Numbered from the stretch's first letter, positions 45,553 to 56,258 are shown. The stretch: DNA of 64,000 nucleotides from Rhodoplanes sp. Z2-YC6860 (GCF_001579845.1 NZ_CP007440.1:5168029-5232028), one strand, 5' to 3'. A program made the numbers and translations. Notes: a model not told the origin generated them from the sequence alone.

Positions 45553-46266
45553 ATGCGCCGCGCCGACCGCCTGTTTCAGATCATCCAGATTCTTCGCCGC
45601 TCAAGCGGGCCGATGACCGCTGCCGCCATCGCGGCTGAACTCGAAACCTCCAAGCGCTCGGTTTATCGCGACATCGCGGCGCTGATCGGCCAGCGCGTGC
45701 CGATCCGCGGCGAAGCCGGCTTCGGCTATGTGCTGGAAAGCGGCTTCGATCTGCCGCCGCTGATGCTGACGTCGGACGAGATCGAGGCCGCAGCGCTCGG
45801 CGCGCAATGGGTCGCGGGCCATGGCGATGCGGCGCTCGCCCGCGCCGCGCAGAACCTGATCGCCAAGATCACCGCCGTCATCCCCGACCAGTTCCGGCCG
45901 CTCATCCTCGACTCCGGGTCGCGCACGCCACCCGGCTGGAAAATCCCGCCGGACGGCCTCGACGTCGCGCAGGCGCGCGCCTCGATCCGCCAGGGCCGCA
46001 AGATCGCGCTCGCCTATCGCGACGAGAACGGCCGCGACAGCGAGCGCAAGGTCTGGCCGGTGGTGATCGGCTATCTCGACGCCGCACGAACGCTGATCGC
46101 GTGGTGCGAGCTGCGCCGGGATTTCCGCACCTTCCGCATCGACCGGATCAAGAGCGCGGAATTTCTCGACGAGCGCTATCCCGAGCGTCCCGCTGCGCTG
46201 CGCGCCAAATGGCTGGCAAGCGTGCGCCGTGAAGCGGCACAAAAATCAAAAGCGCCGCCGGTGTAG
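45553..46266 (+). CDS. YafY-family transcriptional regulator (HTH + WYL)
   Basis: A 237-residue DeoR-like regulator. The N-terminal HTH_11 begins [20 protein letters not shown] and includes [15 protein letters not shown]. The C-terminal WYL-type ligand domain includes [20 protein letters not shown] and [17 protein letters not shown]. It is predicted to bind nucleotides or other ligands and repress. It is divergent from the GFA gene (94 bp gap); their shared promoter region suggests it may control GFA. Confidence 0.88.
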   Translation: MRRADRLFQIIQILRRSSGPMTAAAIAAELETSKRSVYRDIAALIGQRVPIRGEAGFGYVLESGFDLPPLMLTSDEIEAAALGAQWVAGHGDAALARAAQNLIAKITAVIPDQFRPLILDSGSRTPPGWKIPPDGLDVAQARASIRQGRKIALAYRDENGRDSERKVWPVVIGYLDAARTLIAWCELRRDFRTFRIDRIKSAEFLDERYPERPAALRAKWLASVRREAAQKSKAPPV

Positions 46267-46278
46267 CCGTTGGTGGAT

Positions 46279-47854
46279 TCATCCCGTCGTCGCGACGAGC
46301 AACTCCTCGGCATTGTTCGGCGGCCGGAAGCCATCGGTGCGGTTCTTGAAATATCGCTCGGCAAGCATGGCGCCGGACACATGCTGGCCGGCTTTGAAGC
46401 CCGCCTCGCGGGCCAGCGCCAGCATCTCGGCCGGCGTGAAGAAGCTCAGGAACGGCGTGCCGCTCGCCCGCGCACCCTGCAACGCGCGCTCGAAGCCCGG
46501 GCGGACCTCGGCATCAACGAGATCGAGCGGCAAGGAGAACGTCACGGCGAGCACCGATCCCGGCGCCAGTGACGCAACCTCGCGCAAGGTCGCTGCGACC
46601 GCAGCCTTGGTGAGGTACATGCTGACGCCCGTGGAAGCGACCACGGCCGGCTTGCCGAAATCAAAACCTGACGCCTTGAGCCGCTCCAACCACGACGCCC
46701 CCCCCCTCGAAATCGACCGGCACGAACCGCAGCCAATCGGGAACGCCGAAACCGAGATCGATTAGCCGTTGACGCTTCCAGGCCTGGGTGCCGGGCTGGT
46801 CGATCTCGAACACCGTCAGGCGGGACGCCATCTCCGGCCGCCGCTGCACGAAGCTGTCGAGGCCCGCGCCGAGGATCACGTACTGACTCGAGCCGCGGCC
46901 CGCCTGCTCGATCACCAGATCTTCGATGAAACGCGCCCGCGCCACGATCGCGGCGCGAAACAGCTTGGTGCCCTCCGGATGCATGTCCGGACGCTGGCTC
47001 CAGCCTTCATCGGGCGCGACGAGCCTCAGGCCGATCTCGTCATCGAGCACATGCGGCGGCGCGTCTGCCTGGACATGAATGGCGCGCCACAACGCGACCC
47101 GGACTGCCGAACTGTCGGGCGCCGCGGCATTGTCCAAAGGCACGTCCTTGCAAAATATCCTGTCGGCTGTGGCAAGCTGATTGGCAAAGAAAATGGCTTC
47201 CTTGGAGCCTTCCTCCCGAAGCGATTTCATCATGTCAGCAAGCGCTGTTGCGCCGAGCGCCGACGTGGAGGCACCCCTTTTTCGGGCCAAGGCCGAATAG
47301 CCGCGAGCCAGCAGCCGGGACATCTGATAGCCGCCGAACTCATAGGCTTTTTCCGATTTCTCAAAATCAACCGTCGCTTCTTGCAAGCGACCAGCAGCAA
47401 GCTTCAGCGCGCCGACCAACCAGTGAGAGGTCCCGATTTCCTTAGCGCCGAGCTCCAATTCTCGCACCAGGTCTCTGGCCAGAACGGCAAGCTTCAATCC
47501 CGCTTCCAGATGCGCGTCTTCGATCTCGACCCCTTCATCGCCCCATCCGGGCCAGCAATTGGCTGCCGCGTTGTAAGCGATCGTCTTCGCGAATGTCTTG
47601 AGCGAAGTGGCCGTTTCGACATCTTTCGCCGCTGCCGCGCTCTTGATACAGAAACCCGCACCGGCCTCGCCGATGGCGATGACGCCATCAATATTTCTTT
47701 GCTGCTTGTAGTATTCCTTGCCGAGTCTGACGAAGCCGTTGGCCGCCTCGATCGGGCCGCTGAGCGAGATCAACTCCCGAATCGAATTTTCAACGTCCGG
47801 GTGGCTGAGCTTTCCATTTATGACCAGCTCTGGCTTTTCACGATCGGAAGTCAC
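46279..47854 (-). pseudogene. TPR-like/LCMT-type methyltransferase fusion broken by a +1 shift in a G9 tract
   Basis: Frame one (46661-47854) begins with about 240 residues of TPR-like helices (ANGFVRLGKEYYKQQRNID, GALKLAAGRLQEATVDFEKS). These lead straight into a PPM1/leucine-carboxyl-methyltransferase domain (RVALWRAIHVQA, YVILGAGLDSFVQR, FEIDQPGTQAWKRQRL, FVPVDFE). At nine Gs the frame is lost. One G fewer gives FEGGASWLERLKASGFDF and continues through frame two (46279-46689: GKPAVVASTGVSMYLT, FLSFFTPAEMLALARE) to the family C-terminus. The methyltransferase resembles bacterial PPM1 SAM enzymes. The break may be real phase variation, a recent mutation or a sequencing error. The restored protein would have about 525 residues. 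Confidence 0.8.
46698..46706 (-). repeat. Homopolymer tract of nine G (coding strand)
   Basis: Nine Cs on the plus strand read as nine Gs in the methyltransferase gene. The tract sits exactly where conserved protein sequence changes frame. Such tracts are the usual site of slipped-strand phase variation and of base-calling errors. Confidence 0.9.
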
Positions 47855-48015
47855 TCATACCACCTTGTATTTGCTTGGCCAGCCCGCGCTTCCCGCAACG
47901 GCGATACGTCGATGCGTAACTCGTCTCGATGGTTCTCAAGATACGCCCTGAACATGATGTAGTTTTCGTGACTGAAGGATTCCAGCTTTTCGAGCTTGCT
48001 CACGCGACGAATTTC

Positions 48016-48324
48016 TCAGCAAGCCGGCGATCCGGAGCCGTCCTCATTTGCACGGGGCTTGGCGCGGAAGAACCACCCGAAATACAGACAGACAAGAAAG
48101 AGCACAAAGTGGATCGTGCCACGCGCGGCGCTGAGCTCGGGCGGCTGGACGGCACCGGTCCATATCAGCGGAATCGGGATCTTCGCCAGGTAGAAGTAGA
48201 ATTGCATCCCGCTGCTGACGAAGAACGCGCCTGCGAGGAATTTGCGGTACTCGCGGTAGCGCACTGCGACGGAGAGCGTCGGCAACCCAATGAGAATGAT
48301 CGCGGCAACGAGATAGGGAAGCAT
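48016..48324 (-). CDS. Small hydrophobic membrane protein
   Basis: A 102-residue protein with three predicted membrane segments (LPYLVAAIILIGLPTLSVAV, FLAGAFFVSSGMQFYFYLA, GTIHFVLFLVCLYFGWFF). ATG 48324 has GGGAG six bases upstream, better than ATG 48330, which abuts the site. Short families of this style are seen in rhizobia; I do not know the role. It is divergent from a GbsR/MarR-like regulator that may control it. Confidence 0.7.
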   Translation of the reverse strand: MLPYLVAAIILIGLPTLSVAVRYREYRKFLAGAFFVSSGMQFYFYLAKIPIPLIWTGAVQPPELSAARGTIHFVLFLVCLYFGWFFRAKPRANEDGSGSPAC

Positions 48325-48369
48325 GAGCATCTCCCAGGCTTGGCGCTTGCCGTCGGCTAATTTTTCGAT

Positions 48370-48382
48370 ATATTCGCAATAT
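48370..48382. promoter_or_regulatory. Small inverted repeat overlapping the GbsR-like start codon
   Basis: ATATT (48370-48374) and AATAT (48378-48382) are perfect inverted repeats around CGC, in the AT-rich gap between the divergent genes. They overlap the ATG at 48381. This is a candidate autoregulatory operator. Confidence 0.4.
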
Positions 48383-48851
48383 GCCGAATTTATCAAATAA
48401 GCCTCGCAAAGACGGGCAGCGGTTCATGGAAGATGTGGCTCGGCTGCTCACGCCCTGGGGCGTACCGCCCGTCGCCGCCCGGCTCTACGGCTATCTGCTG
48501 CTCTGCCCTCGCCCCGCGACCCTCGACCAGATCACCGAAGACCTCGGCATCAGCAAGAGCAGTGCAAGCGTGGCCGCCCGGCTGTTGGAGAGCTATACGC
48601 TGGCGCGTCGTCATGGCGAGCCTGGAACAAAGCGCGCGCTTTACGCCGTGGCCGACGACTACGAAGCCATGATCCAGCAACAAAACCGGCTGCTCGACGC
48701 ATTGGCCAAGCAGTTGAACGCCGGGACTGGAATCGTCCCGTCCAAGGACGTCAACGCACGTCTCGATGAGATGGCGGAATTCTATCAGGTGATGCGCCGC
48801 GCCATGAAAGACGCCATGAGCCGCTGGAAGCGCAGCCGGCGCCCGCGGTGA
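48381..48851 (+). CDS. GbsR/MarR-family transcriptional regulator
   Basis: A 156-residue winged-helix protein. FMEDVARLLTPWGVPPVAARLYGYLLL and the helix ITEDLGISKSSASVAARLL match the GbsR subgroup of MarR regulators. The C-terminal dimerisation helix contains AEFYQVMRRAMKDAMSRW. Its effector is unknown. It is upstream of the ICMT-like gene (69 bp gap) and divergent from the small membrane gene, so either or both may be targets. Confidence 0.88.
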   Translation: MPNLSNKPRKDGQRFMEDVARLLTPWGVPPVAARLYGYLLLCPRPATLDQITEDLGISKSSASVAARLLESYTLARRHGEPGTKRALYAVADDYEAMIQQQNRLLDALAKQLNAGTGIVPSKDVNARLDEMAEFYQVMRRAMKDAMSRWKRSRRPR

Positions 48852-48919
48852 AGGTTGAATGCCCCGCGGCGGCGCACGCCGCACGGAACGACCAGCAGCT
48901 TTGACGGAAGAGGCAAGAA

Positions 48920-49603
48920 ATGGGTCTCATTCTCAATGCTATCATTCAGACGATCGTCTGGTACGGCGTCATGGCCGCGATCATCTTCGCTGCCGCGGGC
49001 ACGATAGAATACACCGCCGGGTGGCTCTATCTCGGCGTCATGATCGCCACCTCGATCGCTTTCGGGGCGCATATGGTGCGCGTCGATCCGGGGCTCCTCA
49101 GAGAGCGCCTGAAACCGCCCGTGCAGAAGGATCAACCGCTCGCGGACAAGCTGATCATCATACCGATCCTGCTCGTCATACTTGGAGGGATGGGCTTCAT
49201 GGCAGCGGACGCTGCGCGCTGGCGCTGGTCGATCATGCCGCCTTTCGTGCAGTGGGCCGGATGCGGCCTCCTCGTGGCGGCCTTCGCATTCATATATTGG
49301 ACCATGCGCACGAACAGCTTCGCAGCGCCGGTCGTCAAATTGCAAAAAGACCGCGGCCAGACAGTCATCACGACGGGGCCCTATGCCATCGTCCGCCATC
49401 CGATGTATTTCGGCGCGCTGTTCTATATCGCCGGCACCTCGCTCGTGCTCGGCTCGTGGTGGGGACTTGCGGCGGCCCCCATCCTGGCACTCTTGTTTGG
49501 CATCCGGATCGGCATCGAGGAGCAGACCCTGCGCACAGGTCTTGAGGGTTATGACGATTATGCGCGCCGCGTGCGCTGGCGTCTGGTTCCGCTCATCTGG
49601 TGA
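48920..49603 (+). CDS. Isoprenylcysteine carboxylmethyltransferase (ICMT/PEMT)-like membrane protein
   Basis: A 227-residue protein with about five membrane segments. The SAM-methyltransferase motif near residue 155 is TTGPYAIVRHPMYFGAL, followed by EEQTLRTGLEGYDDYARRVRWRLVP, which is diagnostic of the ICMT/PEMT fold. Bacterial members methylate small lipophilic or protein thiols, or phospholipid headgroups; the substrate is unknown. It probably forms an operon with the preceding regulator. Confidence 0.88.
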   Translation: MGLILNAIIQTIVWYGVMAAIIFAAAGTIEYTAGWLYLGVMIATSIAFGAHMVRVDPGLLRERLKPPVQKDQPLADKLIIIPILLVILGGMGFMAADAARWRWSIMPPFVQWAGCGLLVAAFAFIYWTMRTNSFAAPVVKLQKDRGQTVITTGPYAIVRHPMYFGALFYIAGTSLVLGSWWGLAAAPILALLFGIRIGIEEQTLRTGLEGYDDYARRVRWRLVPLIW

Positions 49604-49657
49604 GACGTGCTGGCCGCACGCGACCCCGTGGCAGGCACCTGCAAGGACAAAGCGGAC

Positions 49658-50092
49658 ATGTGTGGGATATTTCAAAAATCAGACCTGCTCGACTATATGC
49701 AATCACATCGGCTGGCCGTCGTCTCCTCGATTGGCGATACGGGGGCACCGCAATCTGCCCTTGTCGGAATAGCCGTTACACCAACGCACGATGTCATCTT
49801 CGACACGGTGTCCGATAGCCGAAAGCATCGGAACTTGACGGGCGACCGACGAGCGTCGGTACTGTTTGCCGGACCGGGAGAGAAGACCCTACAGTTCGAT
49901 GGAACCGCGCGATCCCTGTCTCTGGTCGACGTCGCCGACGAGCACCTGCGCGAAATCTACTATGCGGTATGGCCGGATGGCCGCGAGAGGCTGCGATGGC
50001 CGAACATCGCTTATTGGTGCGTCAGCCCGACCTGGGCCCGCTATTCGGACTACGAAGCAGGCCCTCTCGTGCAAATTTTTCACTGGGCCTGA
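49658..50092 (+). CDS. Pyridoxamine 5'-phosphate oxidase-like flavin/split-barrel protein
   Basis: A 144-residue split-barrel protein. The first helix and strand read QKSDLLDYMQSHRLAVVSSI, then GAPQSALVGIAV and FDTVSDSRKHRNL, the region that normally contacts the FMN phosphate. Members are FMN- or heme-binding oxidases, reductases or regulators. ATG 49658 was used. A GTG at 49607 is also in frame and would add 17 residues starting immediately after the upstream gene, but without a good ribosome site. Confidence 0.82.
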   Translation: MCGIFQKSDLLDYMQSHRLAVVSSIGDTGAPQSALVGIAVTPTHDVIFDTVSDSRKHRNLTGDRRASVLFAGPGEKTLQFDGTARSLSLVDVADEHLREIYYAVWPDGRERLRWPNIAYWCVSPTWARYSDYEAGPLVQIFHWA

Positions 50093-50108
50093 CCGCCATT
50101 GCCCTGCC

Positions 50109-50744
50109 CTATCCGCGTCTACTCTTCTTGGCTGTCACCGCCGACGCGCCGGCTTTGCGGGGGTGAAGTGTTTCGCCGCGGGCCAGCATGGCGACGAATT
50201 TCGTGATCCGTTCCGCTCGTGTTTCCGGACGCTTTGCGTCATTCACCCGGTAGATGATGGAGTAGCGGTTGGCGCGATCCAATTCTTCAAAGAATGCTGC
50301 AGCCGACTTGTTGCGCGTGAGCGCCGCGACCAAATCTGCCGGCACTTCGGCCTTTCCCTGAGAGGCGTAGGCGCCGGCCCACCGCCCATCACCTTTCGCA
50401 GCCTCGATCTCTGCAATCCCGGCCGGCCGGATCCGACCTTGTGCCAGCAACTGATCGGCCGCATCGCGATTTTTTCGGGACCAACGACTGCCTCGCCGGC
50501 GTGGCGTCATTCGAACCAGGAAATATTCGTCATCAAGCGGCGCCAGTTGACCGTCGATCCAGCCGCAGCAGAGCGCGGCCTCGATCGCGTCCTGTCTGGT
50601 GATGGTCGGCTTCGCCGCCCCGGCCTTGGCTAACTTGAGCCAGCATCCTTTGGACGTTCGAGGCTCGGCGGACATATACGCCTCGAATTTCGCCTGACTT
50701 CGAAAAGTCAGGATCGGTTCCGATTTTTCGGCGGCGCGCACCAT
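50109..50744 (-). CDS. YdeI/OmpD-associated family protein
   Basis: A 211-residue protein of the YdeI/OmpD-associated family. Key segments are EAALCCGWIDGQLAPLDDEYF, VRMTPRRRGSRWSRKNRD and ALTRNKSAAAFFEELDRANR, which I recognise from bacterial proteins of this family. Members are linked to resistance to antimicrobial peptides or bacteriocins, but the molecular role is unclear. A Lys/Arg-rich tail ends the protein. It is 69 bp downstream of guaA's stop region in reading order of the minus strand. Confidence 0.83.
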   Translation of the reverse strand: MVRAAEKSEPILTFRSQAKFEAYMSAEPRTSKGCWLKLAKAGAAKPTITRQDAIEAALCCGWIDGQLAPLDDEYFLVRMTPRRRGSRWSRKNRDAADQLLAQGRIRPAGIAEIEAAKGDGRWAGAYASQGKAEVPADLVAALTRNKSAAAFFEELDRANRYSIIYRVNDAKRPETRAERITKFVAMLARGETLHPRKAGASAVTAKKSRRG

Positions 50745-50813
50745 CGTTCAGACCTGCTGGAAGTCGAGCCGCTTGTCGTGGAGATTCGGATTGTAGATAC
50801 GAACCTTCGGAAA

Positions 50814-52376
<1,563 letters not shown>

Positions 52377-52594
52377 TGGCGCCCTTTCACCGGAGCGGGC
52401 GGCTGATTCCGCCTGGGGCGTCCGGGGGCTGGTTTTGGCGGCTGCGGTGGATTGGGTCAAGGCGGAGGCAGTCCCGTCTGCGGTTCGTCCGGCTCCTGGA
52501 TAGATAGCGGTCCGAACGCTCGAGCGTGAGGGTCAGGGGCTGTAAAACCAGCCATTTCCACACCCCTCTGCGGGTTTGGGGCTACCGCGACAGT

Positions 52595-54118
52595 TCAATC
52601 CGTTCCTTGAACCTTCGCCGTCCGAACGATGTGGGCGTTGAAGACGAGGAGGCTGATGCCGGCCAGCCCCCAAACTCCGATCCCGCCATAGAGCATCACC
52701 CAGCCAAAACCGTGCGCTAGCGCGTCATGGACCATGGATGGGGACAGCTCCGGGACAGACCCGATGCTTCCCGCGGCAATCTTCTCGGCGAGGTGCCGCA
52801 ACTCCGCATCATCCAGACGCAGCGGCGACGCGCTCTTCAGCGAGGCCAGCACGCCGCTCGCCAGGATGAAACCCATCACCGCGATATTGACCGCCAGGGA
52901 GACCATCCGCGCGCTCATGTCGATGCCGGATGCCATGCCGGCGCGGTCGCGCGAAACCGAGCCGGTCGTCGTGTTGGTGACCGGCGTGTTGGTCAGACCG
53001 AGGCCGATCCCGGCGATCAAACAGCCAGGCAGCATCGTCAGCCAGCTTGCTGGCGCGGCGGCGCTGCCGAGCTTCATCAGAATGAAGCCCAAGCCGATTG
53101 TGAACAGCCCGGCCGGAACGACGAGACCGGGCCGGTAGCGCAACGACAGCCGCTCCCCCATCGGCGGCATCACGAGCGTCGGCAGCGTGTAGGCGAGCAA
53201 TGCGAGACCGGCGGCGACACTGTCGTAGCCCAGTCCGGCCTGGAACCAGATCGGGAGATAGATCATGAACGGCCAGAAGCTGATGTTCATCGCGGCCGAG
53301 CCGATGATCGCACCTGAAAAATCGTGGGCGCGAAACACCGAGAAATCGAACATCGGGCGCAGGCTGACCTTCTCGGCGATGACGAAGGCGATCAGGCTCG
53401 CGATGCAGACGCCGAGGATCGCAAGGCCGGTCGGACTCACGAAACCCAGATCCGGTCCTTGCGTGATGTAGAAGGCCAGACAGAAAACCGACAGCGACAG
53501 CGTCAGGATACCGGCGACGTCGAGGCTCGTGGCCTTCGGGTCCTTCGACTCGCGAACGCCGCTCGCAGCGAGCGCGAACGCCACGACGGCCAGGACCACA
53601 TGGACCAGGAACACCCACCTCCAATCCAGGACCGCGGCGATCGCGCCGCCAATGATCGGGCCGAAGCCCAGACCAATGCCAAAGATGGTGCCCCACCAGC
53701 CGAAGGCGACCGCGCGTTGCCGTCCCCCCTGGAATTCATGCGACAGCGCCGCAATCTGGCAGATCAGCATCGCGCCACCGCTCATGCCCTGCAGAAATCG
53801 GGCGGCAATCAGCGCCAAGACGTGCTCGGTTACGCCGCAGATCAGCGAGGTGAGACCGAAGGCCGCGATGGCGATCATGAAGCTGCGCTTGCGCCCGTAG
53901 CGATCGGCCAGCGTTCCGGTCGCCATCAACACGGTCGTCACCGCGATCGTGTAGGCGTTCATGATCCACTGGAGTTGCTTGAAGTCCGCATGCAACACCA
54001 GTTCCAGCGTCGGCAAAATTGCAGGGATGCTGGAAATCTCCAGTCCGAACATCAGACTCGAAAGGCACACGGCGGACAGAGCGATCACGCTTCGGCGCGT
54101 CAACGAAGAAGAAGACAT
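52595..54118 (-). CDS. MFS transporter of the DHA2 (EmrB/QacA) family
   Basis: A 507-residue exporter with 14 predicted membrane helices. The ATGTLADRYGRKRSFM inter-helix motif and the GFGPIIGGAIAAVLDWRWVF region are typical of DHA2 drug/proton antiporters. It usually pairs with a membrane-fusion protein, but none is adjacent. It is divergent from the LysR-type regulator with a 174-bp gap, so inducible expression is likely. Confidence 0.9.
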   Translation of the reverse strand: MSSSSLTRRSVIALSAVCLSSLMFGLEISSIPAILPTLELVLHADFKQLQWIMNAYTIAVTTVLMATGTLADRYGRKRSFMIAIAAFGLTSLICGVTEHVLALIAARFLQGMSGGAMLICQIAALSHEFQGGRQRAVAFGWWGTIFGIGLGFGPIIGGAIAAVLDWRWVFLVHVVLAVVAFALAASGVRESKDPKATSLDVAGILTLSLSVFCLAFYITQGPDLGFVSPTGLAILGVCIASLIAFVIAEKVSLRPMFDFSVFRAHDFSGAIIGSAAMNISFWPFMIYLPIWFQAGLGYDSVAAGLALLAYTLPTLVMPPMGERLSLRYRPGLVVPAGLFTIGLGFILMKLGSAAAPASWLTMLPGCLIAGIGLGLTNTPVTNTTTGSVSRDRAGMASGIDMSARMVSLAVNIAVMGFILASGVLASLKSASPLRLDDAELRHLAEKIAAGSIGSVPELSPSMVHDALAHGFGWVMLYGGIGVWGLAGISLLVFNAHIVRTAKVQGTD

Positions 54119-54223
54119 GGTTCGGCCTTTCGACGTTCAGGAAACGGGTCGACGAGCGAGGCCGAACGTGACGAACAAGATGCGCCGTCCGGTCCCGCGT
54201 CGGCGGAACCTAGTGAGCGCTTG

Positions 54224-54244
54224 ATCATTTTAGAATTGGATGAT
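54224..54244. promoter_or_regulatory. LysR-type T-N11-A box
   Basis: ATCAT (54224-54228) and ATGAT (54240-54244) are perfect reverse complements separated by 11 bp, the T-N11-A geometry preferred by LysR regulators. The site lies in the divergent gap between the exporter and the LysR gene, 48 bp before the LysR start. Confidence 0.65.
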
Positions 54245-54292
54245 TGGATATTTCAGAGACAACAATTTCGGATAGATATCAGGATCAATCGC

Positions 54293-55138
54293 ATGGCCAC
54301 TCTGGACGTCGATTCCGTCGAAGCCTTCGTGGCGATCGCCGATCTCCAGAGCTTCACGCGCGCCGCGAAGGCGCTCGGCACCACGCAAGGCGCGATCAGC
54401 GTGAAGCTGAAGCGGCTGGAGGACCGGCTCGGTCAGAAGCTGATCGAGCGGACGCCGCGGACTGTGCGGCTGTCCGCCCAGGGCGCAGTGTTCATCGACT
54501 CTGCGCGCGACTTCCTCACCGCCCATGAGCGCGCCGTCGCGGGATTGTCCGCGTGCCGCCGCCGCTTCGCACTCGGCATCGCCAACTTCGTGGCTGGGCC
54601 GGAGGTGCCGACGCTGCTCGCCCGGCTGAATGCCCATGATCCGGCGCTCACCATCGAGGTACGGCTCGACAATTCGCGCGACGTGTTGGCGGCGTTCGAC
54701 CGGGGCGAGCTTGATGCGGCCATCATCGACCGCAATGACGCCCGCCGCGACGGCGAGGTGCTGGGACCGGAGCACTTCGGCTGGTTCGCCACCCCGAACT
54801 TCGTGCATCGGACCGGCGAGCCGCTGCGGCTCGCCGGATCGTCGCCGTCCTGCGGCCTGCGAAGCATCGCGACGCGTGCACTCGACGCCGCGGGAATTGC
54901 CTGGACCGAGGTCTTTCTGGGTTGCGGCACTTTTGTCGTTGCCGACGCGGTCGCAGCCGGTCTCGCCACTGCGGTGTTCGCGTGCCGGCTTGCGCCGCCC
55001 GGCACCATCGAGATCAGCCAGCGGTTCGGGCTTCCTGCCATCCCATCTTCGGAGATCGTGTTGTTGTCGACGCTGTCGGACACCAAATCCCGTGAGGCGC
55101 TGAGGACGCTGGCGACCGCCTTTCGCGAACACCGATAA
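54293..55138 (+). CDS. LysR-family transcriptional regulator
   Basis: A 281-residue LysR protein. The N-terminal winged helix is VEAFVAIADLQSFTRAAKALG with the recognition helix GAISVKLKRLEDRLGQKLIER. The periplasmic-binding-protein-like effector domain starts near residue 90. A much longer open frame upstream lacks the family start; ATG 54293 begins the conserved helix. It is divergent from the DHA2 exporter and likely controls it and itself through the T-N11-A site. Confidence 0.92.
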   Translation: MATLDVDSVEAFVAIADLQSFTRAAKALGTTQGAISVKLKRLEDRLGQKLIERTPRTVRLSAQGAVFIDSARDFLTAHERAVAGLSACRRRFALGIANFVAGPEVPTLLARLNAHDPALTIEVRLDNSRDVLAAFDRGELDAAIIDRNDARRDGEVLGPEHFGWFATPNFVHRTGEPLRLAGSSPSCGLRSIATRALDAAGIAWTEVFLGCGTFVVADAVAAGLATAVFACRLAPPGTIEISQRFGLPAIPSSEIVLLSTLSDTKSREALRTLATAFREHR

Positions 55139-55197
55139 CCCGAGGGGGTTGTCGCGGGCTTACGGCGCATGCGCGCCAGTTGATCAGGATGCCCGCT

Positions 55198-55668
55198 TCA
55201 GCCGCCAAGAAACTTTGCGAGCTGATCCAGCGTCAGGCGGCTGCCGGCTTCGTTGTCCTCAAGCCGCACGCCCGGTGGAATGCCCGCGCAGCGGATCGTG
55301 ACCTCGGTGCCTTGGCCCGCCGGCGCAAGCGTCGTCGCAACGGTCATCTCACCGGCAAACGACGGGTCGTTGGAATCAAAAACCACCGCCCAGACGATTT
55401 GCTTGTTGGGCACGAGCTTCACGAAACGTCCTTCGAACCTGTCGCTGCGCTCGGTGGTCTTGCCGCGCATCTCAGTCTCGCTCTCCGGATAGACGAGCGA
55501 CATGCTGAAGCGTCCGCCTTCCCGCGGCTCGAACGCATGCAATTCGCCGGTCATCGAGCCGGGCGGCAGCCACTCAACGACCGCATCGCGATCGAGATAA
55601 GCCCGATACACCGCATCCGGCGGTACCATGATGATTCTCGACACCGTCGTAAGTCTTGGAATGTCCAT
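55198..55668 (-). CDS. SRPBCC (START/AHSA1-like) protein
   Basis: A 156-residue SRPBCC-fold protein. VSRIIMVPPDAVYRAYLDRDAVVEWLP is the typical first helix and strand, followed by SMSLVYPESETEMRGKTTE and DQLAKFLGG. It binds hydrophobic ligands or acts like Aha1-type proteins. ATG 55668 was chosen; the in-frame extension beyond it overlaps small genes on the other strand. It converges on the LysR gene. Confidence 0.85.
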   Translation of the reverse strand: MDIPRLTTVSRIIMVPPDAVYRAYLDRDAVVEWLPPGSMTGELHAFEPREGGRFSMSLVYPESETEMRGKTTERSDRFEGRFVKLVPNKQIVWAVVFDSNDPSFAGEMTVATTLAPAGQGTEVTIRCAGIPPGVRLEDNEAGSRLTLDQLAKFLGG

Positions 55669-55721
55669 CGACGGCAAAATCCGACCTCTGGAACGCTTAG
55701 GCGCCCGCCACGTTTTCAGGC

Positions 55722-55913
55722 ATGGGCAAGGGCAAACATATCCCCGTCTTGGGCGACCGTCTGCTGCGGTTCTACGAGCATCTGATGGCGGACGCCAAGG
55801 ACTTCGTGGATGAGCTGACGCGGAGGCCGGAATGGCAAAAGTCACCCCCGAATATCCAGCATCTGAAACAACCATCAGCGATGCCGAGATCCGGAAGCTC
55901 ATTCGCAAGGTGA
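55722..55913 (+). CDS. Small orphan protein, overlapping the next small gene
   Basis: A 63-codon frame starting MGKGKHIPVLGDRLLRFYEHL. The first 40 codons look protein-like (helical, acidic/basic mix), but the last 20 do not and coincide with the next small frame. There is no clear ribosome site. Function is unknown. It could be a chance frame, or the 5' half of a gene that shifts into the next frame. Confidence 0.3.
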   Translation: MGKGKHIPVLGDRLLRFYEHLMADAKDFVDELTRRPEWQKSPPNIQHLKQPSAMPRSGSSFAR

Positions 55914-55984
55914 ACCGCGATCTCGACAAGCTGGAGCGTGCGGCTCAGGAACTCGAAGACGCCGCGCGGCCTCGCCCGCACTAA
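55832..55984 (+). CDS. Small helical orphan protein
   Basis: A 50-codon frame starting MAKVTPEYPASETTISDAEI and ending in a long amphipathic helix (KLIRKVNRDLDKLERAAQEL). GGAGG lies seven bases before the ATG. It overlaps the end of the preceding small frame by 82 bases. The composition is coding-like. No family is recognised. Confidence 0.45.
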   Translation: MAKVTPEYPASETTISDAEIRKLIRKVNRDLDKLERAAQELEDAARPRPH

Positions 55985-55996
55985 ATCTGGCCCGCA

Positions 55997-56164
55997 CTAG
56001 ATGTTGTCGGCCTCGTCCGCCAGTTCCTCAAGAGCCTCGGCTTCCGCCTCGAGCGCCGCGCGGCGCTCCAAGGTTGGGCAGGTCTTGGCTTCATCGCGGC
56101 AGCATTGCGCGGCCTCGCGCAGTTCCGCTGCAAGCAACCGACGATCGTTGTCGCTCTCCGTCAT
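55997..56164 (-). CDS. Small acidic helical protein, Cys-containing
   Basis: A 55-codon frame starting MTESDNDRRLLAAELREAAQ and containing three Cys (AQCCRDEAKTC). The C-terminal half is a long acidic helix. Upstream AAGAG is a weak ribosome site. Such short proteins with REAAQ/CC patterns occur in rhizobia; the function is unknown. Confidence 0.5.
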   Translation of the reverse strand: MTESDNDRRLLAAELREAAQCCRDEAKTCPTLERRAALEAEAEALEELADEADNI

Positions 56165-56258
56165 AACGACTCTTGAATGAATCCAATCTGGGCAGGCGTG
56201 GAATTGAGCGCCGCCAGTATGACAGCACCGTCAAATTTTTTCATCGGCCGATCGAGCC

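Noticed and set aside
53324-54292. Extension of the LysR frame upstream by 323 codons
   Set aside because: It crosses the divergent exporter gene and has no similarity to LysR proteins. The conserved N-terminus begins at 54293.
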